From: Aegilops tauschii subsp. strangulata
Lineage: Eukaryota; Streptophyta; Magnoliopsida; Poales; Poaceae
NCBI RefSeq assembly: GCF_002575655.3
Contig: NC_053038.3
Coordinates: 143,918,885 to 143,982,884, forward strand
Length of the DNA stretch: 64,000 nt
Reading direction: 5' to 3'
Position 1 is the stretch's first letter. Each line of letters starts with the position of its first letter. The translations under genes were made by a program, and so were the position numbers. Below the pieces are notes generated by a model. The model was given only the letters and a program-made list of their open reading frames with translations, made no database searches and was not told the DNA's origin. Shown here one piece after another: positions 31,987 through 43,003 of the stretch.

Positions 31987-32960
31987 GTGGGTCCCAGCTG
32001 TTAGGCAGGATAAGGACGCACTTCCCTTCCGTGCGAAGATATGGATGGTGGGTCCGAGCTATCAGGGGGACCATTCATTTTTTTGCGTATTATAAGGAGG
32101 CACTTCCTTGCATGCGAAGATGCAGCTAGTGGGTCCATCTGTCAGGCACACCGCGTACACTACTCTTCCGATGGTTCTCGTTCATTGACCACGTTGACCA
32201 CACCGCGCGGACAGCACCTAGGTGGTGGATGACGGCGAGTCTGAGAAAGGGAATGACACTAAGCCAGGGAAGACGAGGCAGGTGGATGCCCTCGCGGAGG
32301 GGAGTACGAGGGTTCACTGGTTCGGCTCGGTATAAGGCTGCCATCGCCGAAGAATAATAGGGGGTGTGGGTGAGTAGAGGGAAGGACTAGCCAGTGGTAG
32401 TATGGTCGGGCGATGAGGCTTGCGCGGCATCACAACCGGCCACGGGAGGCTGGAGTAGGCGGTACGGCGGGCGCTGGTTTGGGTGGCCGGAGCAAGAAGA
32501 CCAGATGTTGAAGATGCAGCTCGGCCGTTGGATTAACATCCAACGGTCACTGCAACTAGAATTGTTTATTGACTAAGTAGACAAAGCCCTGCGTACACGT
32601 CAACTTAGTAGGCCCACAAGTCAGCCTCCAAATCTGGTGGGTCCTAGCTAGAAGGGGGGATTTTTGCGCGAAATAAGGTGGCAGTTCCTTGTGTGCGAAG
32701 ATGTTTTTTGGGTTTTTTAATTTCTTCTTTTTTGAGTTAGAATAAAAGGAAAACAATTTCGCCTCTTTGGTACAATCTATATTTTCCCGAAATGGATCAT
32801 AATAAAGCTGGTGGGTCCCATCTGTCAGGGAGACGAAACACTTTTTCTGCGTAATAAAGGAAGCACTTCCTTGCGTGCGAAGATGTAGCTGGTGGGCCAA
32901 ACCTGTCAGGGGGAGAAATCATTTGTTTTCGACTAATAAGGAGGGACTTGCTCGCGTGTG
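31987..32960. repeat. Subterminal ~75-bp repeats of CACTA 2
   Basis: Units start near 31987, 32047, 32636, 32810 and 32890, with a partial at 32130. Shared words are GTGGGTCC, CTGTCAGG, CACTTCCTTG and GTGCGAAGATG. Spacing is irregular. Confidence 0.65.
32525..32546. repeat. Perfect 9-bp inverted repeat
   Basis: CCGTTGGAT (32525-32533), loop TAAC, ATCCAACGG (32538-32546). Confidence 0.9.
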
Positions 32961-33618
32961 GCCATGGGCCATGTGGGTACCTACTGTCAGCCACTCCATG
33001 TACATGCCTCTTCCGATGGCTGTCATTTGTTGACAAAAGTTGACCACGCCACATCAAGAGAACCAACGCGATGGACGATGGCGACGTAACACCCCGGATG
33101 TACCTTTCCATATTTGTAACTCCAACTCTTGCCATTTTCGGCTATGTGTTATGATATTCCCTTCGTGGTCGGGATTTGTCTTTCCATTTGCATTTTGTTC
33201 ATGTCATGCATCTCATATCATGTCATCATGTGCATTGCATTTGCATACGTGTTCGTCTCATGCATCCGAGCATTTTCCCCGTTGTCCATTTTGGAAACCG
33301 GCGCTCCCACCTCCTCCGGCGCACCCCTCTTGTTTTCTTTCGTGAGCGGGTGTCAAACGTTCTCGGAATGGACCGAGGCTTGTCAAGTGGCCTAGGTATA
33401 CTACAGGGAGACCACCGGTCAAGTTTCGTTCCATTTGGAGGTCGTTTGGTACTCCAACGGTTAACCGGGCAACCGCAAAGTCCATTTGTGTGTTCCAGCA
33501 AAAACCCCCTCAAAAAAAGCCCAAAACCCACCAAACTCTCTTCCATGCTCTAGGGCGTTCGATCACAATCGTGTGGGTGAAAACCGCACCTCATTTGGAC
33601 TCTCCTAGCTCCCTCTAC

Positions 33619-33631
33619 CTATATATATGCC
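33619..33631 (+). promoter_or_regulatory. TATA box candidate in E1 5' LTR
   Basis: CTATATATATGCC lies just upstream of an AAACCCTAGC leader-like sequence. The equivalents in E2 (CTATAAATATGTG at 37189-37201 and 54078-54090) are better TATA boxes. Confidence 0.55.
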
Positions 33632-34197
33632 TCCCCTCCCGAAATAAATCGCACATGAAACCCTAGCATTTTTCCCCGCCGCCGCCAGACACGTCTGTAC
33701 CCCGCCAGACAAACGCGCCGCCGCCCGCAGCCTCTCCGCGTCCGCCACGTGGCGCTCCCCGCCGCCAGCCGCCGCCGGCCCGCCCGAGCCCGCGGGAGGC
33801 CCTCCCGGCCCGCGAGCCCGAGCCGGCGCCTCCCGTGCCGCCGCACCGGCCGGCCCCGCCGCCATCGCCGCCGTCGCCGTCTTCGCCGGCCGCCGCCACC
33901 AACGCCGCCGCCGACGTCGCCAGCCGCCGCCCGGTATGTGCACATGTTCATAGCATCATAACTCTCTGCATATAGCTCCGTTTCGCGCGTGCAATATATC
34001 GAAATGTTCGTCTTGTGATGATCTTCATTTTGTTATATTGCACCATGTTCATTAGAGTCCATCTTGATGCCCAAATCTTTGGTGCAAGAGTGCAAGTTGC
34101 TGTTGTCTGCTGTTACTTAGCAGAACTTGAGGATTTGTTATTTTTGTATCATTTAATCTGTACATATTATGGGCATGAGCTCTACATGTGTTTTGTT

Positions 34198-35575
34198 GTA
34201 TGCCATGCTATCCTTTCAGAGGTGTATGCCATGTATTTTTGTGATCTCTGTGGTGACTAGCACAAGCATGCAAACTAGGCCCGGTAAGTCTTTGTCTGCT
34301 GTTATTTTGTTGCCATGTAAACTTGATGCTACAGAGAGATCCATGCATATTTTCGTGATGTTCAGTAAGGATGTTTTGTAGCTATTGTTGTAATTGATCC
34401 ATCCCTGCCCTTGTTTGTAATTATGGAGTGACAGAGCATGACTCAATCTTTCTCTACTTTTGCTATAAAATATTTCTGGCAGATTGTTTACGTGTTATTC
34501 AATTTTGCCAAGCTTATTGTAGTTGATCCATACATGCTATGTATTTGCTCTTGCCATGGATAGCTTCATAAACTTGCCATCGTGCTATAGGTATGCTTTT
34601 TTTGTCATGCATTGCCTTGTGGTGAGTGCATCAAGCTCACCAAGATGCCTTCATATTATTGTTTCTGCCATGCTCTGTTTTCTGCCATGTCTAAAACCTG
34701 TTAACGAAACGTGCTATGTTTACATGGTTGCCATCATATCTTCTGTTTCTTTTTGGCTTATGGCCAGTAAGGGACTTTTGTCATATTCATTTAGTAGAAT
34801 ACTTCCATGTCTTGTTTTGCCATGTTAAGTTCTTGTAGCATGTTGATTTCGTGCTCTGAACATTGCTACCTGATGTTGTTTCAGGCATCTCCAGTAATTT
34901 TCACAAGTCTGTGAACCTGTTATCTTTTGCACTTTTGCCATGCTTGTTTGAGCCTGTTATGTTGTGATCTATCCGTAGCTCAGTGTTCATCTTTTGTCAA
35001 GCATCACCTGTAGATTTCTGCCATATGCTTTGTTGCTACGTTGGAGTGCTGTAGCTTTGTTACTCGTCGCATTCTATGTGCTATCGTGCTGTTAATCGCA
35101 GATTCGTGTCATTCTTGTTTTGCTTGCCATTTGCAAACCGTGCATCCGTTTCCGGTGATCTTTATATCGATTTCAACCGAAATCATCTCATCTTTCCAGT
35201 GGCATGCTTGGTTTGCCAAGTTACTTCCTTGTTCATCATTTTTTTCGTCCGGAGCACGCATATGCATCGCATATCATATCTTGCATATCACTCATGTATT
35301 GCATCATGTTGCTTGTGCATTTCCCGTGATTGATTGTGGTTCCTTTGCTTGTGATCTTGTGTTGGGTAGAGCCGGGAGACGAGTTCATGAATGAGGAACC
35401 TGTTGAGTACGCTTACAAGGATCAAGCTTTCGACAACTCTGAGAACCTTGCAGGCAAGATGACCATACCCTCGAAATCACTTCTATCTTTGCTTTGCTAG
35501 TTCTTCGCTCTATTGCCATGCTGCGCTACCTACCACTTGCTATATCATGCCTCACATATTGCCATGTCAGCCTCT
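34198..35575. repeat. Dispersed TGCCATG heptamers in the LTR
   Basis: TGCCATG occurs ten times on the plus strand in about 1.4 kb, where a random 7-mer would be expected less than once. Near variants (TGCCATC, TGCCATA) also occur. The pattern is seen again in the E2 LTRs (37988-39330 and 54877-56270). Confidence 0.75.
35369..35453 (+). CDS. Acidic exon-like frame in the LTR, E1 copy
   Basis: After an intron-like TTGGGTAG the frame reads EPGDEF, then NEEPVEYAYKDQAFDNSENLA, and is followed by CAG-GCAAGATG, which fits the rare GC-AG donor consensus. The same segment in the E2 LTRs is at 39137-39221 and 56073-56157 with mostly conservative differences. E2 LTR 1 has a CAA to TAA stop here. I do not recognise the peptide. 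It may be part of a split gene carried by the LTR, or a fossil of one. Confidence 0.35.
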
Positions 35576-36649
35576 AACCATCCTTTCGTAGCAAACCGTT
35601 GTTTGGCTAAGTTACCGCTTTTGCTCAACCCTTCTTATAGCGTTGCTAGTTGCAGGTGAAGTTGAAGTTTGTTCCATATTGGAACATGGATATGTTGGGA
35701 TATCACAATATCTCTTATTTAATTAATGCATCTATATATTTTGGTAAAGGGTGGAAGGCTCGGCCTTATGCCTGGTGTTTTGTTCCACTCTTGCCGCCCT
35801 AGTTTCTGTCATACCGGTATTATGTTCCTTGAGTTTGCGTTCCTTACGCGGTTGGGTGATTTATGGGACCCCTTGACAGTTCGCCTTGAATAAAACTCCT
35901 CCAGCAAGGCCCAACCTTGGTTTTACCATTTGCGACCTAAACCTTTTTCCCCCGGGTTTTCGCGAGCCCGAGGGTCATCTTATTTTAACCCCCGGGCCAT
36001 TGTTCCTCTGAGTGCTGGTCCAAACTAGAGCACCGTGCGGGACCGTCCCTTGGCAACTTGGGTTATGTTGGTACCTGTACGCTTCACTTATCCGGTGTGC
36101 CCTGAGGACGAGATATGTGCAGCTCCTATCGGGATTTGTCGGCACATTCGGGCAGCTTTGCTGGTCTTGTTTTACCATTGTCGAAATGTCTTGTAAACCA
36201 GGATTCCGAGACTGATCGGGTCTTTCCGGGAGAAGGTTTATCCTTCGTAGACCGTGAGAGCTTATGATGGGCTAAGTTGGGACACCCCTGCAGGGTAATA
36301 TCTTTCGAAAGCCGTGCCCGCGGTTATGAGGCAGATAGGAATTTCTTAATGTCCGGTCGTAGAGAACTTGTCACTTGACCCAATTAAAATACATCTACTG
36401 TGTGTGTAGCCGTGATGGTCTCTTCTCGGCGGAGTCCGGGAAGTGAACACGGTTTGAGTTATGAATGACGTAAGTAGGAGTTCAGGATCACTTCTTGGTC
36501 ATTGCTAGATGTCGACCGTTCTGTTGCTTCTCTTATCGCTCTCATTTGCGTATGTTAGCCACCAGATATGCTTAGTGTCTGCTGCAGCTCCACCTCATTA
36601 CACCATCCTTTCCTATAAGCTTAAATAGTCTTGATCTCGCGGGTGTGAG

Positions 36650-36654
36650 ATTGT
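36650..36654. repeat. Target site duplication ATTGT (left of E2)
   Basis: Pairs with ATTGC at 57768-57772 (one substitution). The E1 LTR sequence resumes there exactly. Confidence 0.88.
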
Positions 36655-37188
36655 TGTAACACCCCGGATGTAACTTTCCATAATTGTAACTCCAACTCTT
36701 GCCATTTTCGGCTATGTGTTATGATATTCCCTCCGTGGTCGGGTTTTGTTTGTCGTTTTGTATTTTGTTCATGTCATGCATTTCATATCATGTCATCATG
36801 TGCATTGCATTTGCATATGTGTTCGTCTCATGCATCCGAGCATTTTCCCCGTTGTCCGTTTTGCAATCCGGCGCTCCCATCTCCTACGGTGCACCCCTCT
36901 TGTTTTCTTTTGTGAGCGGGTGTCAAACGTTCTCGGAATGGACCGAGGCTTGTTAAGTGGCCTTGGTATACCACCGGTAGACCACCCGTCAAGTTTCGTT
37001 CCATTTGGAGGTCGTTTGGTACTCCAACGGTTAACCGGGTAACCGCAGATGCCTTCTGTGTGTTCCAGCAAAACCCCCCTCAAAACCAGGCCAAAACCCA
37101 CCAAACTCTCTTCCATGCTCTAGGTCGTTCAATCACGATCGTGTGGGCGAAAACCGCACCTCATTTGGACCCTCCTAGCTCCCTCTAC

Positions 37189-37201
37189 CTATAAATATGT
37201 G
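37189..37201 (+). promoter_or_regulatory. TATA box candidate in E2 5' LTR
   Basis: CTATAAATATGTG is followed about 40 bases later by CCAAACCCTAACC, a frequent plant leader sequence, then the GC-rich coding-like block. Confidence 0.65.
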
Positions 37202-37676
37202 TCCCTCCCGAATTTTTCTCGCAGTCCCAAACCCTAACCATCTCCCCGCCACGGCCGGACACGTCCGCCTTCGGCCAGACGAAATCCCCGCCACCGCCAC
37301 GTCAGCGTCCGCCGCCGCCCGTACCGCGCCTGCCCGCGGAGCCCAGGGAGGGCCCGCGCGAGCCCGTGCCCCCGCCGCCGTCTGCCTCCCGCGGTCGCCG
37401 CCGTCTCCGCCGTCTGCCCGACGCCGCCGCCGCCTCGCCGCCTTTCCTCGTCGCGCCCGGCACCGGCCGCCGCCGCCGTCGCCACCGGCTCCGCGGCCCG
37501 TGACCTCGCCGCGCCTCACCGCCGCGCTCGCCGCCGTCCTCCTCCTCCTCGCCGCCAGATCCCGCGCCCCCGACCTCCTCCACTTCCCCCGACGCCGGCC
37601 GCCGTCGCCCTTCCTCCCCCGTCGCCGGCGACGAGCCCGAGCGAGCAGGCCCCGATCTAGATCTCCCGTACGTTGA
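37197..37676 (+). CDS. GC-rich Pro/Arg/Ala exon-like block in the E2 5' LTR
   Basis: Several overlapping frames are open over this GC-rich stretch, so length alone is weak evidence. One frame (from an ATG in the equivalent LTR at 54150) reads a Pro/Ser/Arg-rich sequence ending SSPVAGDEPERAGPDLDLP just before CCC-GTACGT. Another is 159 codons long and open in both E2 LTRs (37197-37676 and 54086-54565). The position after a TATA box and an AACCCTAA leader fits a first exon. No domain is recognised. The E1 LTR differs more in this block. Confidence 0.3.
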   Translation: MCPSRIFLAVPNPNHLPATAGHVRLRPDEIPATATSASAAARTAPARGAQGGPARARAPAAVCLPRSPPSPPSARRRRRLAAFPRRARHRPPPPSPPAPRPVTSPRLTAALAAVLLLLAARSRAPDLLHFPRRRPPSPFLPRRRRRARASRPRSRSPVR

Positions 37677-39136
37677 CTTTTCCCGGGACTCGAATATTTT
37701 CCAAGTCTTTTATTTTTCTCAGCATGTGCACTTGTTCATCACGGTATAACTCTCTGCATATAGTTCCGTTTCGCGAGTGTAATATATCGGATTGTTCGTA
37801 TCATGATGCTCTACATTTTGCTCGACTGCACCATGTTCATTAGAGGCCATCTTGACGCCCAAATCTCTGTTTCAAGAGTGCTACTTGCTGTTATCTGCTG
37901 GTTCTTAGCAGAACTTGGAGATTTGTTATTTTTGTATCATTTAATCTGTGCATCTTATGGGCATGAGCTCTACATGTGTTTTGTTGTATGCCATCCTATC
38001 TTTCCAGGTGTGTATGCCATGTATTTTTCTGATTTCAGGAACTGTGATTTCTCCGAGTCTTTGTGTGCTGTTATTTTGTTGCCATGTAAACTTGATGCTA
38101 CAGAGAGATCCATGCATATTTTGAAGATGTTCAGTAAGGATGTTTTGTAGATATAGTTGTAATTGTTCCATTCTTGACTTTGTTTGAAATTATGAAGTAA
38201 CATAGAATGACTCAATCTTGCTCTACTTTTGCTATAAAATATTTCTGGCAGATTCTCAACATGATATGCAATTTTGCCAAGCTTGTTGTGGTTGATCCAT
38301 ACATGCTATATACTTATTCGTGCCATGGATAGCTTCATAAACTTGCCATGTTGCTGTAGGTATGCTTGTTTTGTCATGAATTGCTTTGTGGTGAGTGCAT
38401 CAAGCTCACCTAGATGCCTTCATATTATTATTTCTGCCATGCTCTGTTTTCTGCCATGTCTGGAACCTGTTAACGAAACTTGCTATGTTTACATGGTTTC
38501 CATCATATCTTCTGGTCCTTTTTGGCTTATGGTCAGTAAGGGACTTTTGTCATATGCATTTAGGAGAACACTGCCATGCCTTGTTTTGCCATGTTAAGTT
38601 CCTGTAGCATGTTGATTTCGTGCTCTGAACATTGCTACCTGATGCTGTTTCAGGCATGTCCAGTAATTTTCACCAAGTCTGTGAACCTGTTATCTTTTGC
38701 ACTTTCGCCATGCTTGTTTGAGCTTGATATGTTGTGATCTAGCCGTAGCTCAGTGTTCATCTTTTGTCAAGCATCACTTGTAGATTTCTTCCATATGCTT
38801 TGTTGCTATGTTGGAGTGTTATAGCTTTGTTGCTCGTCGCATTCTAAGTGCTATCGTGCTGTTAATCGCAGATTCGTGTCATTCTTGTTTTGCTTGCCAT
38901 TTGCAAACCGTGCATCCGTTTCCGGTGACCTTTATATCGATTTCGACCAAAATCATCCCATCTTTCCAGCGGCATGCTTGGTTTGCCAAGTTACTGCCTT
39001 GTTCATCTTTTTCCTTCCGGAGTACGCATATGCATCGCATATCATATCTCGCATATCTTACATGTTTTGCATCATGTTGCTTGTGCATTTCCCGTGATTG
39101 ATTGTGGTTTCATTGCTTGTGTTCTTGTCTTGGGTA

Positions 39137-39221
39137 GAGCCGGAAGACGAGTTCGTGAACGAGGAACCTGTTGAGTACGCTTACGAGGATTAAGCTTTCG
39201 ACAACTCTGAGAACCTTGCAG
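39137..39221 (+). pseudogene. Acidic exon-like frame in the LTR, E2 5' copy
   Basis: Reads EPEDEF, NEEPVEYAYED, then a TAA where the other copies have CAA (Gln), then AFDNSENLA before CAG-GCAAG. Otherwise it is the same as 35369-35453. Confidence 0.35.
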
Positions 39222-40457
39222 GCAAGATGACCACGCCTCGAAATCACTTCTATCTTTGCTTTGCTAGTTGTTCGCTCTATTGCCATGCTGCGCTACCTAT
39301 CACTTGCTTTATCTTGTCTCCCATATTGCCATGTCAGCCCCTAACCATCCTTTCCTAGCAAAACGTTGTTTGGCTAAGTTGCCGCTTTTGCTCAGCCCTT
39401 CTTATAGCGTTGCTAGTTGCAGGTGAAGTTGAAGTTTGTTCCATGTCGGAACATGGATATGTTGGGATATCACAATATCTCTTATTTAATTAATGCATCT
39501 ATATTTTTGGTAAAGGGTGAATGCTCGGCCTTATCCCTGGTGTTTTGTTCCACTCTTGCCGCGCTAGTTTCTGTCGTACCGGTGTTATGTTCCTTGAGTT
39601 TGCGTTCCTTACGCGGTTGGGTGATTTATGGGACCCCCTTGACAGTTCGCCTTGAATAAAACTCCTCCAGCAAGTCCCAACTTTGGTTTTACCATTTGCC
39701 ACCTAAGCCTTTTCCCCCCGGGTTTTCGCGAGCCCGAGGGTCATCTTTATTTTAAACCCCCGGACCAGTGCTCCTTCGAGTGCTGGCCCAAACCGAGCGA
39801 TGTCCGGCGCCCCCTGCGCAACCAGGGTCTATGCCAACCCGACATCTGGCTCATCCGTTGTGCCCTGAGAACGAGATATGTGCAGCTCCTATCGGGATTT
39901 GTCGGCACATTCGGGTGGCTTTGTTGGTCTTGTTTTACCATTGTCGAAATGTCTTGTAAACCGGGATTCCGAGACTGATCGGGGCTTTCCGGGAGAAGGT
40001 TTATCCTTTGTTGACCGTGAGAGCTTATGATGGGCTAAGTTGGGACACCCCTGCAGGGTATTATCTTTCGAAAGCCGTGCCCGCGGTTATGAGGCAGATG
40101 GGAATTTGTTAATGTCCGGTTGTAGAGAACTTGTCACTTGACCCGTTAAAATACATCAACTGTGTGTGTAGCCGTGATGGTCTCTTCTCGGCGGAGTCCG
40201 GGAAGTGAACATGGTTTGAGTTATGAATGACGTAAGTAGGAGTTCAGGATCACTTCTTGGTCATTCCTAGATGACGACCGTTCCGTTGCTTCTCTCCTCG
40301 CTCTCATTTGCGTTTGTTAGCCACCATATATGCTTATTGCCTGCTACAGCTCCACCTCATTACACCTTCCTTTCCTACAAGCTTAAATAGTCTTGATCTC
40401 GCGGGTGTGAGATTGTTGAGTCCTCGTGACACACAGATTCTACCAAAACAGTTGCAG

Positions 40458-40555
40458 GTGCTGACGATGCCAGTGCAGATGATGGGATCGATCTCAAGTG
40501 GGAGTTCAATGAGGAACGTGGTCGTTACTATGTGTCTTTTCCTGATGATCAGTAG
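40458..40555 (+). CDS. Terminal acidic exon-like frame in the LTR, E2 5' copy
   Basis: After ACAGTTGCAG the frame reads [17 protein letters not shown] and [12 protein letters not shown], then TAG. The same 32-residue frame with the same stop is open in E2 3' LTR (57391-57488) and in the E1 LTR tail (57814-57911). Differences are mostly single amino-acid changes. Joining with the upstream acidic frame (ENLA plus GADD) would be in phase. Function unknown. Confidence 0.35.
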
Positions 40556-40834
40556 TGGAGCACAGTTGGGACGATCGGGGATCTAGCATTTGGGGTTGTC
40601 TTATTTTCATTTGGATCTTGACCGTAGTCGGTCTATGTGTGTATTTTGGATGATGTATGAATTATATTTATGTATTGTGTGAAGTGGCGATTGTAAGCCA
40701 ACTCTTTATCCCATTCTTGTTCATTACATGGGATTGTGTGAAGATGACCCTTCTTGCGACAAAACCACTGTGCGGTTATGTCTCTAAGTCGTGCCTCGAC
40801 ACGTGGGAGATATAGCCGCATCGTGGGCGTTACA

Positions 40835-41989
40835 AGTTGGTAATCAAAGCCATCCCCGACTTAGGAGCCCCCCTGCTTGATCGAATCGCTGCGTTGTTGA
40901 GTCTAGAACAAAAATGTTTTGAGTCTTAGGATTATATATATCGGACAGTAGGATTCTTTTTCCTCGTCAGTCCCTTCGTCGCTCTGGTGAGGCCTCCTGA
41001 CGTGGAAGTTTTGACTCTTCTCTCCTCAAATTTCACTAAAAAAAATTTAGGATCACGCGGGTATCTTGGAATCGTTCCGATGGTTTTGTGACGAGAACAT
41101 TGTTCTTGGTGCCTCCTGACATTTAGGGGTTGTGGCAGTGTCCCGGGGAGTTGAGCTCCGAGGTGTTGTCGTCACAATTTTATCGTTGCAGTTCTGGAAT
41201 ACCTGAGTTTCGCCGACATCGAAATCTCTTTTATGCAGTTGTTGGTGAGATCACCTCGACGCCACCCAGTACTGGGGCGCGAGTTCGGGAGTATTGCCAT
41301 AACTTGTATAACGGATGCTTTTCGAAGGTTGAGGTACACGATTTCCGAAGGTTTCTTGGTTATGTGTTGACGGATGGATACAGCTGGATCTAGGGATTGC
41401 TAGTTTGGGTGATATATTTTGTGTCCCTTGTATCCCCAACACCAGATTGCATAACCAGAAAGTTTCAGGAGTTTATAAGTGGGAATTCAAGTAGCCTTAG
41501 GATATATTTCCGACAGACGCATGATATGAGATTGGGGTTCGACGTCTAGTGGTCCGCCTGTACACGGTTGGTTTTACAGTGGTCTCGTAGTGTCTTAAAG
41601 AGTCCTTGGCTATGCCGACTCGGGGATGCTTCGTATGTCATGTGCACAGCCTTGTACATGATGGTCCTGTACGATCGAGCCCGTGTGGGCCCACCACGAA
41701 AACTTCGGACGAAATTTCTATCATATGTTTGTTCCGGCTTATTCTGCAAGCCAATACTTTGTTTTGTTTTCATTTGTGGTATTCGAGTTGCTTCGAAGTC
41801 AAATGTTGATTCCATATATTTTTCTAAGTGGCTTCTCAACTTAACGGAAGTGTGATGATTTACTATGGAATTCATTCGTTCATCTTCGTTCGAATGTTTA
41901 TTGTGAAGACTATATGTTGCAATTTCTATCTGTTGATTCTACTTATCTATTTGTCTATCAAGATGCTAACGGATGTCACCCTCTTCAGG
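40835..41989. other. E2 leader between LTR and gag
   Basis: Starts AGTTGGTAATCAAAGCC, a primer-site-like sequence close to the initiator-Met type TGGTATCAGAGC but with an extra A and one G to A change. No coding sequence is supported up to the gag ATG at 41990, which follows CTCTTCAGG. Confidence 0.65.
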
Positions 41990-42329
41990 ATGGCTCCGCC
42001 AACGTGTCAGAATCCGGATCGCAATGAAGGGAGTCAGGCGAACCCTCCGCCACCACCTCCGCCTCCGGAGGCATGGCAAGCTATCATGGCAGCCACCAAC
42101 GCCAATGCTCAGATGATTCTGCAACTCTTGCAAGAACGCACCCAAGGGCAAGGCAATCAAGGCAATCAAGGTCATGGCAACAATCAGCCTCACTTCGCTA
42201 CCCTCAACCAGTTTCTCGCAAATCAGCCCAAGTCTTTCAGCTACTGTGCCGAGGCCACGGATGCCGATGATTGGCTCGTGGACATCAACAAGCATTTTGA
42301 ATGTAGCAATGTCAGGCCTGAGGACTATG
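41990..42329 (+). pseudogene. E2 gag, N-terminal part
   Basis: ATG at 41990 starts a proline-rich N-terminus (PPPPPPPPEAWQAIMAATNA), a Gln/Gly/Asn-rich linker and the start of the Gag core (FSYCAEATDADDWLVDINKHF). It stops at the insertion site of the 7-kb element and continues in phase at 49398. The E1 copy begins equivalently at 59342. Confidence 0.85.
42325..42329. repeat. Target site duplication CTATG (left)
   Basis: Identical to 49393-49397. The uninterrupted target is seen in E1 gag near 59680. Confidence 0.95.
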
Positions 42330-42984
42330 TGTCGGGGATATACCCCGCGGTATGACCCGGCCGAAAGTATGACCCGGCCGGACTTGGCGCTTCACCGTGA
42401 CCTGCCGGAGGACTGGCGACTCACGGGTCTGGCGGCTCACTGTCAGACGACTCACGAGCCTGACGACTCACGGATGACCCCGACGGCGGGTCAGATAGAA
42501 GACTAGGCCCAAGGCCCAGAAGGCCGGCTCATGTTATGGTGGGCCGGCTTAAGAAGAAAGGGATGACGAATATTTCCTTTACGAGGGAGCAAGACCCGGA
42601 CTTGTAATTAACTTGTAAGAAAAGATAGACTAGTCCTAGTCCTACTAGGACTCCACATGTAACCCGCCCCTCTAACTTATATAAGGAGGGGCAGGGCACC
42701 CCAAAGAGGGACAGGGCAACAAGAAATAATCTCTAGGGCTAAACACCGAGAGCCGGAGCCGGCGACTCTCCCGTGATCATAATGAGACCTAGCCTCAAAC
42801 AGCACGTAGGGTTGTTACCGGATGATGTTTCCCGGGGCCCGAAGCTGTCTAAACCCTTGCCTTGTGCGTTGATCCGCCCTGCGTCTCTCATCCCAATCAA
42901 CCCCTCTCAAGCTACTACATAGATGCGTTGGCCTCACGACTAAGTCCTTACACCTAGGACATCTGACGTGTTAATTCCACGACA
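42330..42984 (+). repeat. 5' LTR of the 7-kb non-autonomous element
   Basis: Begins TGTCGGGGATATACCCC and ends TTCCACGACA. TATA at 42677-42684 (TTATATAA in ACTTATATAAGG). No gene is present. Confidence 0.95.
42675..42686 (+). promoter_or_regulatory. TATA box candidate in the 655-bp LTR
   Basis: ACTTATATAAGG is followed by a GGGGCAGGGCACCCC segment. The same sequence is at 49083-49094 in the 3' LTR. Confidence 0.65.
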
Positions 42985-43003
42985 GTTGACGCCCACCGTG
43001 GGC
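42985..43003 (+). promoter_or_regulatory. Primer-binding site of the 7-kb element
   Basis: GTTGACGCCCACCGTGGGC directly follows the LTR. It shares GCCCACCGTGGG with the Tat element primer site at 11066-11085. Confidence 0.75.

Larger units (their letters stand above)
30535..33084. mobile_element. Second CACTA transposon, copy B, longer version, interrupted by a Gypsy insertion
   Basis: Starts CACTACAAAAAAGGCAC at 30535. It contains the GATGAACAG array (31050-31700), which extends past the end of copy A. From 31987 to 32960 it has about five degenerate copies of a ~75-base unit: GTGGGTCC..CTGTCAGG, an A/T-rich GCGTA.TAAGGA part and CACTTCCTTGCGTGCGAAGATG. A perfect palindrome lies at 32525-32546. 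No transposase gene is seen. The element is cut at 33085 by a chromodomain Gypsy LTR; its right end is not in the window. Confidence 0.7.
33085..36654 (+). repeat. E1 5' LTR, first part (3570 bp)
   Basis: Starts (T/C)GTAACACCCCGG and stops at GAGATTGT, where E2 was inserted. It contains a TATA-like CTATATATATGCC near 33619-33631, a GC-rich exon-like block (33680-33935), an intron-like region with ten copies of TGCCATG (34198-35575) and a short acidic exon-like frame at 35369-35453. Confidence 0.88.
36655..40834 (+). repeat. E2 5' LTR, 4180 bp
   Basis: Starts TGTAACACCCCGG and ends GGGCGTTACA, with TGTAAC/GTTACA inverted termini. Layout: a 500-base U3-like part; TATA (37189-37201); a GC-rich exon-like block (37225-37670) with a CCC-GTACGT donor-like end; a long intron-like part rich in TGCCATG; an acidic exon-like frame (39137-39221); further intron-like sequence; and a final exon-like frame (40458-40555) ending in a stop. 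Confidence 0.92.

Noticed and set aside
37197..37676. 159-codon Arg/Pro-rich frame as a firm gene
   Set aside because: GC-rich sequence keeps many frames open; I kept it only as a low-confidence exon-like block.
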